This document shows positions 1 through 7,852 of a stretch of DNA of 53,712 nucleotides, piece after piece. Position 1 is the stretch's first letter. The number at the start of each line of letters is the position of its first letter. The notes under the pieces were generated by a model. That model had not been told where the DNA came from. It saw only the letters and a list, made by a program, of their open reading frames with translations, and ran no database searches. This DNA comes from Porphyromonadaceae bacterium UBA4262 (lineage in GTDB: Bacteria > Bacteroidota > Bacteroidia > Bacteroidales > Muribaculaceae), in contig DGWI01000024.1 of assembly GCA_002396085.1 (NCBI GenBank), positions 1 through 53,712 of the forward strand, in the 5' to 3' direction. The translations under genes and the position numbers were made by a program.

Positions 1-23
1 TAACTTTTGGGGTGCAGTTCATT

Positions 24-96
24 TTGGGGGATGGTTCTTTTTTCGCCGTTTTTAACATTTAATTTAGCAATTGGCGGAAAAAGAACCGTCCCCAAT
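24..96. repeat. REP-like imperfect inverted repeat
   Basis: Two arms of about 22 bases (roughly 26-48 and 73-93) are near-perfect reverse complements; each contains GGTTCTTTTT or its complement next to a G or C run. They are separated by an AT-rich loop of about 24 bases. The arms resemble dispersed palindromes that I recall near REP-associated Y1 transposases in many bacteria, but no transposase lies in this window, so the assignment is by resemblance only. Confidence 0.5.
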
Positions 97-154
97 CCGC
101 CAGATTCACAAGAAATCACTAGAAGTGGTGATTGGCTGGGCTGCAAAATAGTTG

Positions 155-162
155 TAATTTTG
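155..162 (+). promoter_or_regulatory. candidate -7 box (TAATTTTG) for the TonB-dependent receptor gene
   Basis: The box matches the Bacteroidota TAnnTTTG -7 consensus. A weak -33-like ATTG/TTGG lies at 131-135, 19-20 bases upstream. The box ends only four bases before the chosen ATG at 167, so transcription from it would give an almost leaderless message; it may therefore be a chance match. Confidence 0.35.
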
Positions 163-166
163 CGGC

Positions 167-2386
167 ATGAAATGGAAATGGCTGGTGATGGCTGTGTCAT
201 GGCTTAATGTCATGGGTCAATCACCTGACAATCAAATAGACACACTCAGGCTTGATGACATCACTGTGACCGCCATCAAGCAGGCGTCAGCATCGGTGCG
301 CGAAGCATCGGTGACTACACTCACACGCCAGCAAGTGGAACAAAATGCGGTGATGGGCAGCAAAACAATGGCCGAGATGGTGCCCAATCTGTTCATTCCT
401 GACTATGGCAGCCGCATGACATCGACCATCTATGTGCGCGGCATCGGTGCCCGCATCGACCAGCCAGCCATGGGTCTGAACATTGACAACGTGCCCGTGC
501 TGTGCAAGGAGAACTATGACTTTGACCTGATGGACATTGCAAGCATGGAGATGCTGCGTGGCCCGCAGAGCATACTCTACGGTCGCAACACGATGGGTGG
601 CGTGATGAATATCTACACGCTGTCACCCTTCACTTATCAGGGCACACGACTGCTGGCCGAGTATGGCATGAACAACAGTTGGAAGGCAGGAGCCAGCCAC
701 TATCACAAATTGAGCAACCAAGTGGGACTGTCGGCCACGGCGTACTACACCTCGACCGACGGTTCGTACCGCAACGAATACAACCACCGCCTGACCGACT
801 GGGAGCATCAGGGCAGCGGACGCATCAAACTGGAGTGGCTACCCGCCAGCGACTGGCGCGTGAGCAACACCCTATCGCTGTCGGTGAACCGCCAGGGCGG
901 TTATTCCTACGAATACACCCAAACGGGGCAAATTTCCTATAACGACACTTGCTTCTATCGCCGCACCGCCATCATGGACGGCTTGACCGTGCAGAAGCAC
1001 AATGCGCATTACACCCTATCGAGCATCACAAGTTACCAATATATCAACGACAACATGACACTGGACCAGGACTTCACCCCACTGCCCTACTTCACGCTGA
1101 CCCAGGCGCGACAGGAGCATGCTGTGACCGAAGACCTGGTGGCTCGCAGCCATGCCGAGAGCGACTACCAGTGGACTGTGGGGGCATTTGGCTACTATCG
1201 CCACATGAACATGCAGGCACCAGTGACATTCAAGGACACGGGCATTGCCCAACTCATCGAGCAGCATCGCAACGAAGCGCTGCCCAACTACCCCATAGCA
1301 TGGGATGAGCGGCAGTTTGTGCTGGGCAGCGAGTTCACCATGCCCACATGGGGTGCAGCCCTCTATCACCAGTCGAGTTATCGCTGGAATCGGGTGACCT
1401 TCACTGCCGGATTGCGACTGGACTACGAGCACGCCACGTTGCGCTATCACAGCCACACCAACACGGGATATAGCACCCTTCGTCAGTCGGATGGCAGCGT
1501 GTTTGCGCACGACGACATCGACATCGACGACCGAGGCACACTCAAGAAGGACTTCTTGCAACTGCTGCCCAAATTCAGCATCACCTACGACTTCGACACG
1601 GCTCTACCCTCCAGCATCACTGCCACCGTCGCCAAGGGGTCGAAAGCAGGAGGCTTCAACACACAGATGTTCAGCGATGTGCTGCAGCAGCGACTGATGG
1701 GCATCATGGGCATTGGTGCCAGTTACGATGTGAACCAGATTGTGGGCTATCGGCCCGAGAAGGCTTGGAACTACGAGTTGGGCTTGCACTGGACGGCATG
1801 GGACGGCCGGTTGACCACCGACGCGAGCATCTTCTACATGGATTGCCTTGACCGTCAACTGACGGTCTTTCCTGACGGGACCACCACGGGTCGCGTGATG
1901 ACCAACGCCGGGAAAACACGCAGTTGGGGCGGAGAGTTGTCAGTTCGCGCCAACCCATGGACAGGCGGAAACATGATGGTTAGTTATGGCTTTACCGACG
2001 CCAGGTTTGTTGAGTACAATGATGGCAAAGCCGACTACCGCCACCGCTATGTGCCCTATAGCCCCAAACACACCTTGTTTGCCCAAATCACTCACTTGAT
2101 TGACCTCAAGGGTGGCGACTGGGCGCAGCATCTTACTCTGGATGCCAACGTGCGCAGTGCGGGCGAGATCTACTGGAACGAGGCCAACACGATGCGTCAG
2201 CCCTTCTATGCACAACTAGGTGCCAGCGTGACCCTGTCGGGCAAACGGTACTCGCTGCAAGTGTGGGGCCGCAACCTGACCGACACACAGTTCAGCACAT
2301 TCTACTTCGTGTCGATCGGACACGAGTTCTTGCAACGCGGTCAAGGGCGCACAATGGGCGTAACACTAAGAATCTTTGTTAATTAA
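167..2386 (+). CDS. TonB-dependent outer-membrane receptor (non-SusC type)
   Basis: A 739-residue protein with a short basic n-region (MKWKW) and hydrophobic signal peptide, then a TonB-box-like stretch (DDITVTA, about residues 30-37) and a plug domain. The plug shows VRGIGARIDQPAMGLNIDNV (about 90-110) and the LRGPQSILYGRNTMGG motif (about 128-143). The remaining roughly 550 residues look like a 22-strand beta-barrel ending in the typical aromatic strand (GVTLRIFVN). There is no N-terminal carboxypeptidase-regulatory domain and no SusD partner, so this is a classical siderophore-, cobalamin- or haem-type receptor rather than a polysaccharide-utilisation SusC. The substrate cannot be told from sequence. 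Its stop codon lies inside a heptamer repeat, and a lipoprotein gene follows 40 bases later. The ATG at 167 is preferred because it gives the basic n-region of the signal peptide. Confidence 0.88.
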   Translation: MKWKWLVMAVSWLNVMGQSPDNQIDTLRLDDITVTAIKQASASVREASVTTLTRQQVEQNAVMGSKTMAEMVPNLFIPDYGSRMTSTIYVRGIGARIDQPAMGLNIDNVPVLCKENYDFDLMDIASMEMLRGPQSILYGRNTMGGVMNIYTLSPFTYQGTRLLAEYGMNNSWKAGASHYHKLSNQVGLSATAYYTSTDGSYRNEYNHRLTDWEHQGSGRIKLEWLPASDWRVSNTLSLSVNRQGGYSYEYTQTGQISYNDTCFYRRTAIMDGLTVQKHNAHYTLSSITSYQYINDNMTLDQDFTPLPYFTLTQARQEHAVTEDLVARSHAESDYQWTVGAFGYYRHMNMQAPVTFKDTGIAQLIEQHRNEALPNYPIAWDERQFVLGSEFTMPTWGAALYHQSSYRWNRVTFTAGLRLDYEHATLRYHSHTNTGYSTLRQSDGSVFAHDDIDIDDRGTLKKDFLQLLPKFSITYDFDTALPSSITATVAKGSKAGGFNTQMFSDVLQQRLMGIMGIGASYDVNQIVGYRPEKAWNYELGLHWTAWDGRLTTDASIFYMDCLDRQLTVFPDGTTTGRVMTNAGKTRSWGGELSVRANPWTGGNMMVSYGFTDARFVEYNDGKADYRHRYVPYSPKHTLFAQITHLIDLKGGDWAQHLTLDANVRSAGEIYWNEANTMRQPFYAQLGASVTLSGKRYSLQVWGRNLTDTQFSTFYFVSIGHEFLQRGQGRTMGVTLRIFVN

Positions 2387-2408
2387 GAATTTAGAATCAA
2401 TAATTAAG
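2381..2408 (+). repeat. heptanucleotide tandem repeat, AATTAAG family (4 units)
   Basis: Units are AATTAAG, AATTTAG, AATCAAT and AATTAAG in perfect 7-base register. The first unit contains the TAA stop codon of the TonB-dependent receptor gene. The same unit recurs inside a glycosyltransferase gene at 29778 and upstream of another at 44772. Confidence 0.75.
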
Positions 2409-2426
2409 ATTTAAAAATAATAGAAA

Positions 2427-3275
2427 ATGAAAAAGATTATGACGATTGTGGCTCTTGCAGCCATGACAATGGGAATCGCATCGTGTAGCGATGAAAACCC
2501 TGTGAGTGAGGACAAATTTAGCTTCGGTGTAACCGACCTGATGACCAAGACAGTGACCGGTGACAACTTCTTTGACTATGCCGGCAGCAAGTTGCGCTTT
2601 GACCTGAACTTCCTTGCCGACACGGCTTGTCTGCAGGTACTCAGCACTAAGTTCTCGGAGCATCAGCCCGTGACTGTCAACCTCTTGCTTGACAAAACGA
2701 AAATCGAGTACACTGATCGTGACCGCTTTACACTCACTGGCTCAAATTATAATGTAATGGAGGGCTACACGGTGAACAACGTACGTTGCAAGGCAGATAT
2801 CTCACACAAAACTTACTACTTGACCTATGAGGTAGTTACTCCCCGTGCCACTTCGCGAGTCTACGTTTATCCCAAGAGCATCTTAACCGCACTTGCCGAT
2901 GACGATCTTAACTATGCGAGCACCAACGAACTGTATTTGACGCTGGACTGCAGCAAGAATTCCGAGGGTAACTATGAGGGCAAAGTTGGATTGAACAATG
3001 TGCAATTCAGCATTGGCGAGAGTACTTCACCGAAGTTCAAGCGCATCACCATCCCCTATGATGAGAACGTGACCATCACTGGCACCAAGACGGGTTACAT
3101 CGTCGAGGGAACAGGCATCACCGGCCTATATCTGCAGGGCTCTACCGAGGTGCCGTTTGACCAAAGCACCATCGACAACCTGAAGATTGAAGTCGATGTA
3201 GTGAACAAAAACTACAGCATCTTCTTCAACTGCATGGGCGGCGAGTTTAGCTGCGACGGCAAACTGTATCTGTAG
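2427..3275 (+). CDS. lipoprotein, member 1 of a four-gene paralogous set
   Basis: A 282-residue protein with a lipoprotein signal peptide: MKKIMTIVALAAMTMGIASC places the lipidated Cys at residue 20, followed by SDE. The rest is rich in beta-strand, Thr and Asn, with no recognisable catalytic motif. The C-terminal part (TGTKTGYIVEGTGI, then a strand pair and a short terminal strand) matches the TGYHLTG segments of the lipoproteins at 3630 and 5443, so they look like one family; I do not recognise a named domain with certainty (calycin-like beta-barrel lipoproteins of Bacteroidota are one possibility). It could be co-transcribed with the receptor gene 40 bases upstream, which would suggest a surface or periplasmic partner, but a repeat lies in the gap. 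Function unknown. Confidence 0.8.
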   Translation: MKKIMTIVALAAMTMGIASCSDENPVSEDKFSFGVTDLMTKTVTGDNFFDYAGSKLRFDLNFLADTACLQVLSTKFSEHQPVTVNLLLDKTKIEYTDRDRFTLTGSNYNVMEGYTVNNVRCKADISHKTYYLTYEVVTPRATSRVYVYPKSILTALADDDLNYASTNELYLTLDCSKNSEGNYEGKVGLNNVQFSIGESTSPKFKRITIPYDENVTITGTKTGYIVEGTGITGLYLQGSTEVPFDQSTIDNLKIEVDVVNKNYSIFFNCMGGEFSCDGKLYL

Positions 3276-3393
3276 TTACGAGTTACGAGTTACAAGTGAC
3301 GAGTTGCGAGTGACAAGTTGCGAGTGACAAGTTACGAGTGACGAGTTACGAGTGACGAGTTACGAGTGACGAGCTACAAGTTACGAGTGACGA
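3275..3393 (+). repeat. heptanucleotide tandem repeat, GTTACGA/GTGACGA family (17 units)
   Basis: Seventeen uninterrupted 7-base units vary only at a few positions (GTTACGA, GTTACAA, GTGACGA, GTTGCGA, GTGACAA, GCTACAA). Units tend to alternate GTTACGA/GTGACGA, giving a 14-base higher-order period. The array begins on the last base of the preceding stop codon. Confidence 0.9.
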
Positions 3394-3466
3394 GTGCTGA
3401 ACTGCAATACGTCGCATCACGCGACGACCATTCAGTCTCAACACAACGGATTCAACCCTACTCTAC

Positions 3467-3500
3467 CCCTCCCCTTTGACTCGAAGAGGAGGGATTTTTT
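3467..3500 (+). terminator. rho-independent terminator after the first lipoprotein gene
   Basis: Stem CCCTCC (3467-3472) pairs with GGAGGG (3488-3493), extended inward by further pairs, and is followed by six T bases at 3495-3500. It separates the first lipoprotein gene from the operon starting at 3630. A second small hairpin (GTCGC/GCGAC, 3411-3425) lies upstream. Confidence 0.65.
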
Positions 3501-3596
3501 GTGGACTTTTTTGTTATATAGGATTAAATAACTTTAAAAAATGGGCTGCATTGAGCTTTATTTGGCACAGTTGTGCGTTTAATAGAGGAAAAAGAC

Positions 3597-3604
3597 TAAT
3601 TTTG
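3597..3604 (+). promoter_or_regulatory. -7 box (TAATTTTG) of the lipoprotein/sigma operon
   Basis: Matches TAnnTTTG and lies 26 bases before the ATG at 3630, just after a terminator. No clear TTTG is seen at the expected -33 distance, so the promoter may need an activator or be weak. Confidence 0.5.
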
Positions 3605-3629
3605 CACGTTGACAACAACAAAATTGACT

Positions 3630-4535
3630 ATGAAGAATTTGATATATCTATTCATCGCTATCCTGGCCGTAACTGCCGTCAGTTGCGGCGATGACGAGCC
3701 CGTGATTCCACGTGACCGTGACATCACTTTCAGCACATTTGAGTTGTTCCACATGGGTAGCACAACGCCCAGCGCATCGCTGCAGCAGTGCGACATCACC
3801 ATCCACCGCAAGGAGGTGACAGCCGACTTGGTGCTCCGCATCGCCCTGAACGGCTCAGATGTCGAGACCTTCAACCTGACAGGAATCCCCTTGACATACG
3901 ATGACGAGAAGAACGTGTACACTGCTAAAGCCGCATCGACCAGCCATGCTCGCGTCACCGACCTGAAACTCACCATTGACTGCAATGACTACATTGCCAG
4001 CATGGTGTTCAAGGTCGACAACGAGCAAGTGGTAGGCACAAGCAATGAGATTTACTACAACAAGGCTAACACAACGATAGCCTATCGCGACTCGGCTGTC
4101 TACACCTACCCCCATACGCGCTATCTGGCAAACATCCGCCCCAACGGCATGACCGCATCGGTGAACTTCGGCGAACTGCTGATTAAGTATGAGAACCTGA
4201 TGTACGGCACCATCAATGTTGATGGTCTGAAGATGGAAGTGACCGAGAACGGCTACCATCTCACCGGCAATGGTATTGAGACCGAGAAAGGGCAGTATTA
4301 TGGTTATGACTTCACATCAGGTACCGATTTGACCAAATTGGGTGATCAACTGTTCTTGCGCTTCGATGACGTGAATGTCGACATCAATGTGCTGAACAAC
4401 TCAATAACCGGCAGTTGGACCATGGTGCGCCTGAAGCGTGAAAAAGAAACGCCTGAAAACGAGACCGACACTCCTCAAGTTCATGTCGTTGAGGTTAGCA
4501 AGACCAAAATGACCTTTCAAGGCACAGCAAATTAA
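3630..4535 (+). CDS. lipoprotein, member 2 of the paralogous set
   Basis: The start at 3630 is preferred over an in-frame upstream codon because it gives a proper lipoprotein signal (MKNLIYLFIAILAVTAVSC, Cys at residue 19) followed by GDDEP. The mature chain of about 280 residues is beta-rich with Thr/Asn/Asp. The segment KMEVTENGYHLTGNGIE aligns with the equivalent region of the member at 5443. The C-terminus is extended by a charged tail (LKREKETPENETDTPQ) not seen in the other copies. It is the first gene of a compact operon that runs through two more lipoproteins, a sigma factor, a candidate anti-sigma protein and an LTxxQ protein. Function not recognised. Confidence 0.8.
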   Translation: MKNLIYLFIAILAVTAVSCGDDEPVIPRDRDITFSTFELFHMGSTTPSASLQQCDITIHRKEVTADLVLRIALNGSDVETFNLTGIPLTYDDEKNVYTAKAASTSHARVTDLKLTIDCNDYIASMVFKVDNEQVVGTSNEIYYNKANTTIAYRDSAVYTYPHTRYLANIRPNGMTASVNFGELLIKYENLMYGTINVDGLKMEVTENGYHLTGNGIETEKGQYYGYDFTSGTDLTKLGDQLFLRFDDVNVDINVLNNSITGSWTMVRLKREKETPENETDTPQVHVVEVSKTKMTFQGTAN

Positions 4536-4552
4536 CTAAAATAACACAAGCC

Positions 4553-5380
4553 ATGCGAAAGATTTATTCACTTCTAGCACTGACACTACTGGTATCGCTG
4601 CTCACGGCATGCGGCAATGACGAGCCCAGCGACAATTACCTGTATGCCTACATGAGCAGTTTCAACTATGTGGTCAATCAAGAAGACTCACAAGTGACAC
4701 TGAGCAACGGCACATTCTACTTCACTATCAACACCAACACCAACAAAGCCACTATGGAGGGTACTGTAAAGATTAATGATGAATCGTCAGTGCACCTGCA
4801 GTTGGCCAACCTGAACTCGACCTACACCCAAGGTGGCTATATCCTGACCTTGCCCTCGGCTATGGTCGATTGTGGTGACGGTCATTTCATCACCAAATTG
4901 CAAGTGCGCATCGATGCCCGTTCGTCAATCAGCAAGAACAATTACATCGCCATCGAGTTTGACGAACAATACAATTTCTATGGTTATCTGTCCACCATGC
5001 TCTTTGAGAACAGTGTGTCTGAAGTGGGGCATGACGCTCAACGGTCGGACATCAGCACCATCAATGACGGTGCATACAGCATTGCCCTAGACATTGAGAA
5101 TGACATGGCCGACCTCACTATTGCCGACGTCTACAGTACAGCCAGTGGCAAGACGACGCTTACCTTCAGGGGCCTGCACATGGATGCTAATGCCGATGGG
5201 CTTGTCATCAGCATGCCCGAGGGCAGCGAGGGCATCAGAGATGCTGACCGCAGTGAGGTGCTCAAGGGCTTGAACCTGACAGTGAACATGCAGGAAGGTC
5301 GCTTTGAACTGAGCGACTGCCAGATAGCTAACGGTTCGGACATATTCTACATCTACCATGCCACAGGTAATGTCTATTGA
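4553..5380 (+). CDS. lipoprotein, member 3 of the paralogous set
   Basis: A 275-residue lipoprotein with signal MRKIYSLLALTLLVSLLTAC (Cys at residue 20) followed by GNDEPSD, the same post-lipidation motif as the next gene. The mature protein is predicted to be beta-rich and has an internal two-part layout: a first half around residues 30-125 and a second half around 150-275 that each open with a short strand and a polar loop. It starts 17 bases after the previous gene. It is the most divergent of the four copies and lacks the TGYHLTG segment. No enzyme motif is visible; function unknown. Confidence 0.78.
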   Translation: MRKIYSLLALTLLVSLLTACGNDEPSDNYLYAYMSSFNYVVNQEDSQVTLSNGTFYFTINTNTNKATMEGTVKINDESSVHLQLANLNSTYTQGGYILTLPSAMVDCGDGHFITKLQVRIDARSSISKNNYIAIEFDEQYNFYGYLSTMLFENSVSEVGHDAQRSDISTINDGAYSIALDIENDMADLTIADVYSTASGKTTLTFRGLHMDANADGLVISMPEGSEGIRDADRSEVLKGLNLTVNMQEGRFELSDCQIANGSDIFYIYHATGNVY

Positions 5381-5442
5381 GATGTTCATGATCAATCATC
5401 CATATCTGTGACCTCAATTTATCAAAGATTCACTACAACATC

Positions 5443-6288
5443 ATGAAAAAGTATTTTTCAATTTTCGCTCTGGCCACATTGCTGTTGCTCACGGCTTGTG
5501 GCAACGATGAACCCAACAACGAGCAGTCGTCAATAGGCATCGTCTACTCACGTGCCATTGACAACACTACAGGCACGACTCAATTTTCTCAATCGCAGTG
5601 CGGTTTCACTGTGCGCAACAACGGCTCGTCGATGACGATGCGCGCACAGATGATTCTCAAGCTCACCGAATCGACCACTGTTGAATTCTCTACCAACTTT
5701 ATGCCCCTGAGTGCCAGCAGCGACGAGGCTTATACCTACACATTTGCCACCAGTGACATCTCAACCACAAGTGGTGCCCACACCATCAGTGACTTGCGCG
5801 GCAAGATTAACATGGTGGGACCGACCTATATTGAGTATACCGTTGACGGGAAATATCGCTGCTACTCGACCTTGCAACCTTACTACACGCACACCACAAC
5901 TGTCGTGCCGCAAGGTGATGACAGTGAGACCTACTCGGACATCAGTTACGGCGTGCTGGTCAACAACGCAGGCACTGAGGCCACGCTCTACTTGTTTGGG
6001 TTCCACTCGCCAAGCAGTTTCTCGGGTGTCAACCTGTGCTACGACAAACTGAAAATCGAATCGACCGCTACAGGTTATCACCTGACCGGGACTGACATCG
6101 TGCCCACCATCCATGAGAGCACGTATGATGCCACAGGCATGCCCAACGAGCAGTACCGTGCCAGTTCAATCGACATCAACATCACCGAACAAGGACAATC
6201 GCTGACCGGCACCATCAGCACAGGCACTGCCGAGAGTCCTAAGGCACTCACCCTCAACGGCAAATTCTTTGTCACCAACTACCTATAA
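5443..6288 (+). CDS. lipoprotein, member 4 of the paralogous set
   Basis: A 281-residue lipoprotein, signal MKKYFSIFALATLLLLTAC (Cys at 19) followed by GNDEPNN. It contains the family segment KIESTATGYHLTGTDI near residue 205 and ends in two short strands (LTLNGKFFVTNYL). The mature part is rich in Ser and Thr, as in many surface or periplasmic Bacteroidota lipoproteins. It ends only eight bases before the sigma factor gene, so the lipoproteins and the regulator are almost certainly on one transcript. Function unknown. Confidence 0.78.
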   Translation: MKKYFSIFALATLLLLTACGNDEPNNEQSSIGIVYSRAIDNTTGTTQFSQSQCGFTVRNNGSSMTMRAQMILKLTESTTVEFSTNFMPLSASSDEAYTYTFATSDISTTSGAHTISDLRGKINMVGPTYIEYTVDGKYRCYSTLQPYYTHTTTVVPQGDDSETYSDISYGVLVNNAGTEATLYLFGFHSPSSFSGVNLCYDKLKIESTATGYHLTGTDIVPTIHESTYDATGMPNEQYRASSIDINITEQGQSLTGTISTGTAESPKALTLNGKFFVTNYL

Positions 6289-6296
6289 CCCTCACT

Positions 6297-6854
6297 ATGG
6301 CCCGCACCACCTACGACGAAACCGCCATCATCGAGCAGTTGCACCACCAAGACACTGCCCGTACTGCCTTTAGCCAAGTGATTGAGCACTACTCAAGCAC
6401 ACTCTATTGGCAGATTCGCCGCATGGTGATAGACCATGATGATGCCAGCGACGTGCTACAGAACACGTTTATCAAGGCATGGACCAGCATCGACCACTTT
6501 CGTGGCGATGCCAAGCTCTCGACCTGGCTCTACAAGATTGCCATCAATGAGTCCATCACCTTTATTAATAAGAAGAAAGTTCAGAACAACATCTCACTCG
6601 ATGACGATGACTCGTTCCTGACCAACTCGCTCGAGAGCGATGAGTGGTTTGACGGTGACCAGGCCCAGGTGTTGCTGCAACAAGCCATCGCCACCCTGCC
6701 CGAGAAGCAACGATTGGTATTTAACATGCGCTACTACGATGAGATGAAGTATGAGGACATATCCGAGATACTGAACACATCGGTCGGCGCGCTGAAGGCA
6801 TCGTATCACCATGCGGTGAAAAAAATTGAGGCTTTTTTTGCCGAGCATGATTAA
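6297..6854 (+). CDS. ECF-type RNA polymerase sigma factor
   Basis: A 185-residue sigma-70 family protein of the extracytoplasmic-function group, containing only regions 2 and 4. Region 2 spans about 25-95 (ASDVLQNTFIKAWTSIDHF, then STWLYKIAINESITFINKKK). Region 4 spans about 130-182 (LPEKQRLVFNMRYYDEMKYE, then an EDISEILNTSVGALKASYHH helix-turn-helix). An acidic linker (DDDDSF) joins them. It directs core polymerase to a small regulon, presumably envelope genes given the company it keeps. It sits eight bases after a lipoprotein gene and 33 before the candidate anti-sigma gene, the usual arrangement for an autoregulated sigma/anti-sigma pair. Confidence 0.93.
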   Translation: MARTTYDETAIIEQLHHQDTARTAFSQVIEHYSSTLYWQIRRMVIDHDDASDVLQNTFIKAWTSIDHFRGDAKLSTWLYKIAINESITFINKKKVQNNISLDDDDSFLTNSLESDEWFDGDQAQVLLQQAIATLPEKQRLVFNMRYYDEMKYEDISEILNTSVGALKASYHHAVKKIEAFFAEHD

Positions 6855-6887
6855 ACCTTTGTTAACAACGCAAGTCAAACCAATGCA

Positions 6888-7295
6888 ATGAAAACAGAAA
6901 AGTCTCAAATACTCGACACGCTGGGCAAGGATTCAGGCTTCAAGGTGCCCGAAGGGTTCTTTGAGCAATTCAACCAGCAACTCATCGACTCGCTGCCCGA
7001 TGTGCAGATCACTGATGTCGATGAAAAGCCCTCGATGTGGGTGCGTGTGCGTCCCTACCTGTATATGGCAGCCACATTTGCCGGCATCTGGGCGATGATG
7101 AACGTGTTCAACCACTTTAACGGCACTACCGACCAGACGATGCGCATGAACGAAATCGCCGCAGGCATCCCCCTGGACAACAATGCCGATGAACTGATCA
7201 TGAGCGGTGTGGCTAGTGACTATGATATCCTCACCTATGAGGACAGCATCAATGGTGACATTGCTAATGAGGTTGAGCCCGAGTTGCCAAAATAA
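6888..7295 (+). CDS. candidate anti-sigma factor, single-pass membrane protein
   Basis: A 135-residue protein with a soluble N-terminus of about 55 residues (KVPEGFFEQFNQQLIDSL), one transmembrane segment at about 60-75 (YLYMAATFAGIWAMMNVF), and an acidic C-terminal half that would be periplasmic. There is no zinc-finger HxxxCxxC motif of classical ZAS anti-sigma factors. The assignment rests on its place directly after the ECF sigma gene and its topology, both common for short Bacteroidota anti-sigma-like proteins. It could instead be an unrelated small envelope protein. Confidence 0.6.
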   Translation: MKTEKSQILDTLGKDSGFKVPEGFFEQFNQQLIDSLPDVQITDVDEKPSMWVRVRPYLYMAATFAGIWAMMNVFNHFNGTTDQTMRMNEIAAGIPLDNNADELIMSGVASDYDILTYEDSINGDIANEVEPELPK

Positions 7296-7310
7296 TAAAA
7301 CAATTTGCTT

Positions 7311-7736
7311 ATGAAAAAATCGATAGCATTTATCCTCATCATCCTGGCCACACTCACAGCCAACGCACAAGACCGGTCGAAGTGGGTCAATGAGATGCTC
7401 GAAGCCAAGCATCAGATGCTCATCGAGGAGGTGGGGCTAACCCCCACACAACAAGAGCAGTTCATGCCTCTGTATGAGGCCATGGAGAAAGAAATCTACA
7501 CGACCAATCGCGATGCTCGCACACTGGCCGCTAGTGTTGAGAAGAAAAAAGCGCCCACCGACAGCGAATACAAGCAAGCAGCCGAAGCCCTGTCGAGGGT
7601 AAAGGTGCGCGAAGGTGAAATCGAAGCCAAATATTTCGAGAAGTTTTCCAAGATATTGTCCAAGCGACAATTGTTCCTGCTCAAGCAGACCGAGAACAAA
7701 TTCACCCGCACCATGCTGCGAGGTCGCAAGCACTAA
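7311..7736 (+). CDS. Spy/CpxP-like small periplasmic protein with LTxxQ motif
   Basis: A 141-residue protein. The ATG at 7311 is chosen over a TTG two codons upstream because it starts a clean signal peptide (MKKSIAFILIILATLTANA). The mature chain is almost entirely helical and charged, with VGLTPTQQEQFMPLYEAMEK (LTxxQ motif) near residue 45 and a second, less clear helical repeat (ILSKRQLFLLKQTENKF) near the C-terminus. Spy and CpxP proteins with this fold act as periplasmic chaperones or stress sensors; that role here is inferred. It closes the sigma-factor operon and is followed by a strong terminator. Confidence 0.7.
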   Translation: MKKSIAFILIILATLTANAQDRSKWVNEMLEAKHQMLIEEVGLTPTQQEQFMPLYEAMEKEIYTTNRDARTLAASVEKKKAPTDSEYKQAAEALSRVKVREGEIEAKYFEKFSKILSKRQLFLLKQTENKFTRTMLRGRKH

Positions 7737-7754
7737 TTGTCACTGTCATCAAGA

Positions 7755-7785
7755 ATGTGTCCAATCAAGATTGGGCACATTTTTT
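7755..7785 (+). terminator. rho-independent terminator of the lipoprotein/sigma operon
   Basis: A 12-base stem (ATGTGTCCAATC with GATTGGGCACAT, one G-T pair), a two-base loop and a following run of T bases. Confidence 0.9.
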
Positions 7786-7794
7786 GTATACATG

Positions 7795-7826
7795 CTTGCT
7801 TTGGCACAATTTTTGTTGTATCTTTG
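7795..7826 (+). promoter_or_regulatory. promoter of the first alpha-2-macroglobulin-like gene
   Basis: -7 box TATCTTTG (7819-7826) with a -33-like CTTG (7795-7798) 20 bases upstream. It lies between the preceding terminator and the ATG at 7853. Confidence 0.6.
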
Positions 7827-7852
7827 CAAAGTTAACTGAACACTAGCCGACT

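Noticed and set aside
167..3275. Polysaccharide utilisation locus (SusC/SusD pair)
   Set aside because: The receptor lacks the N-terminal regulatory domain and SusC signature, the following lipoprotein is not SusD-like, and no glycoside hydrolase is near.
3275..3393. Possible CRISPR array
   Set aside because: The units are 7 bases long, directly abutting and without unique spacers; no cas genes are nearby.
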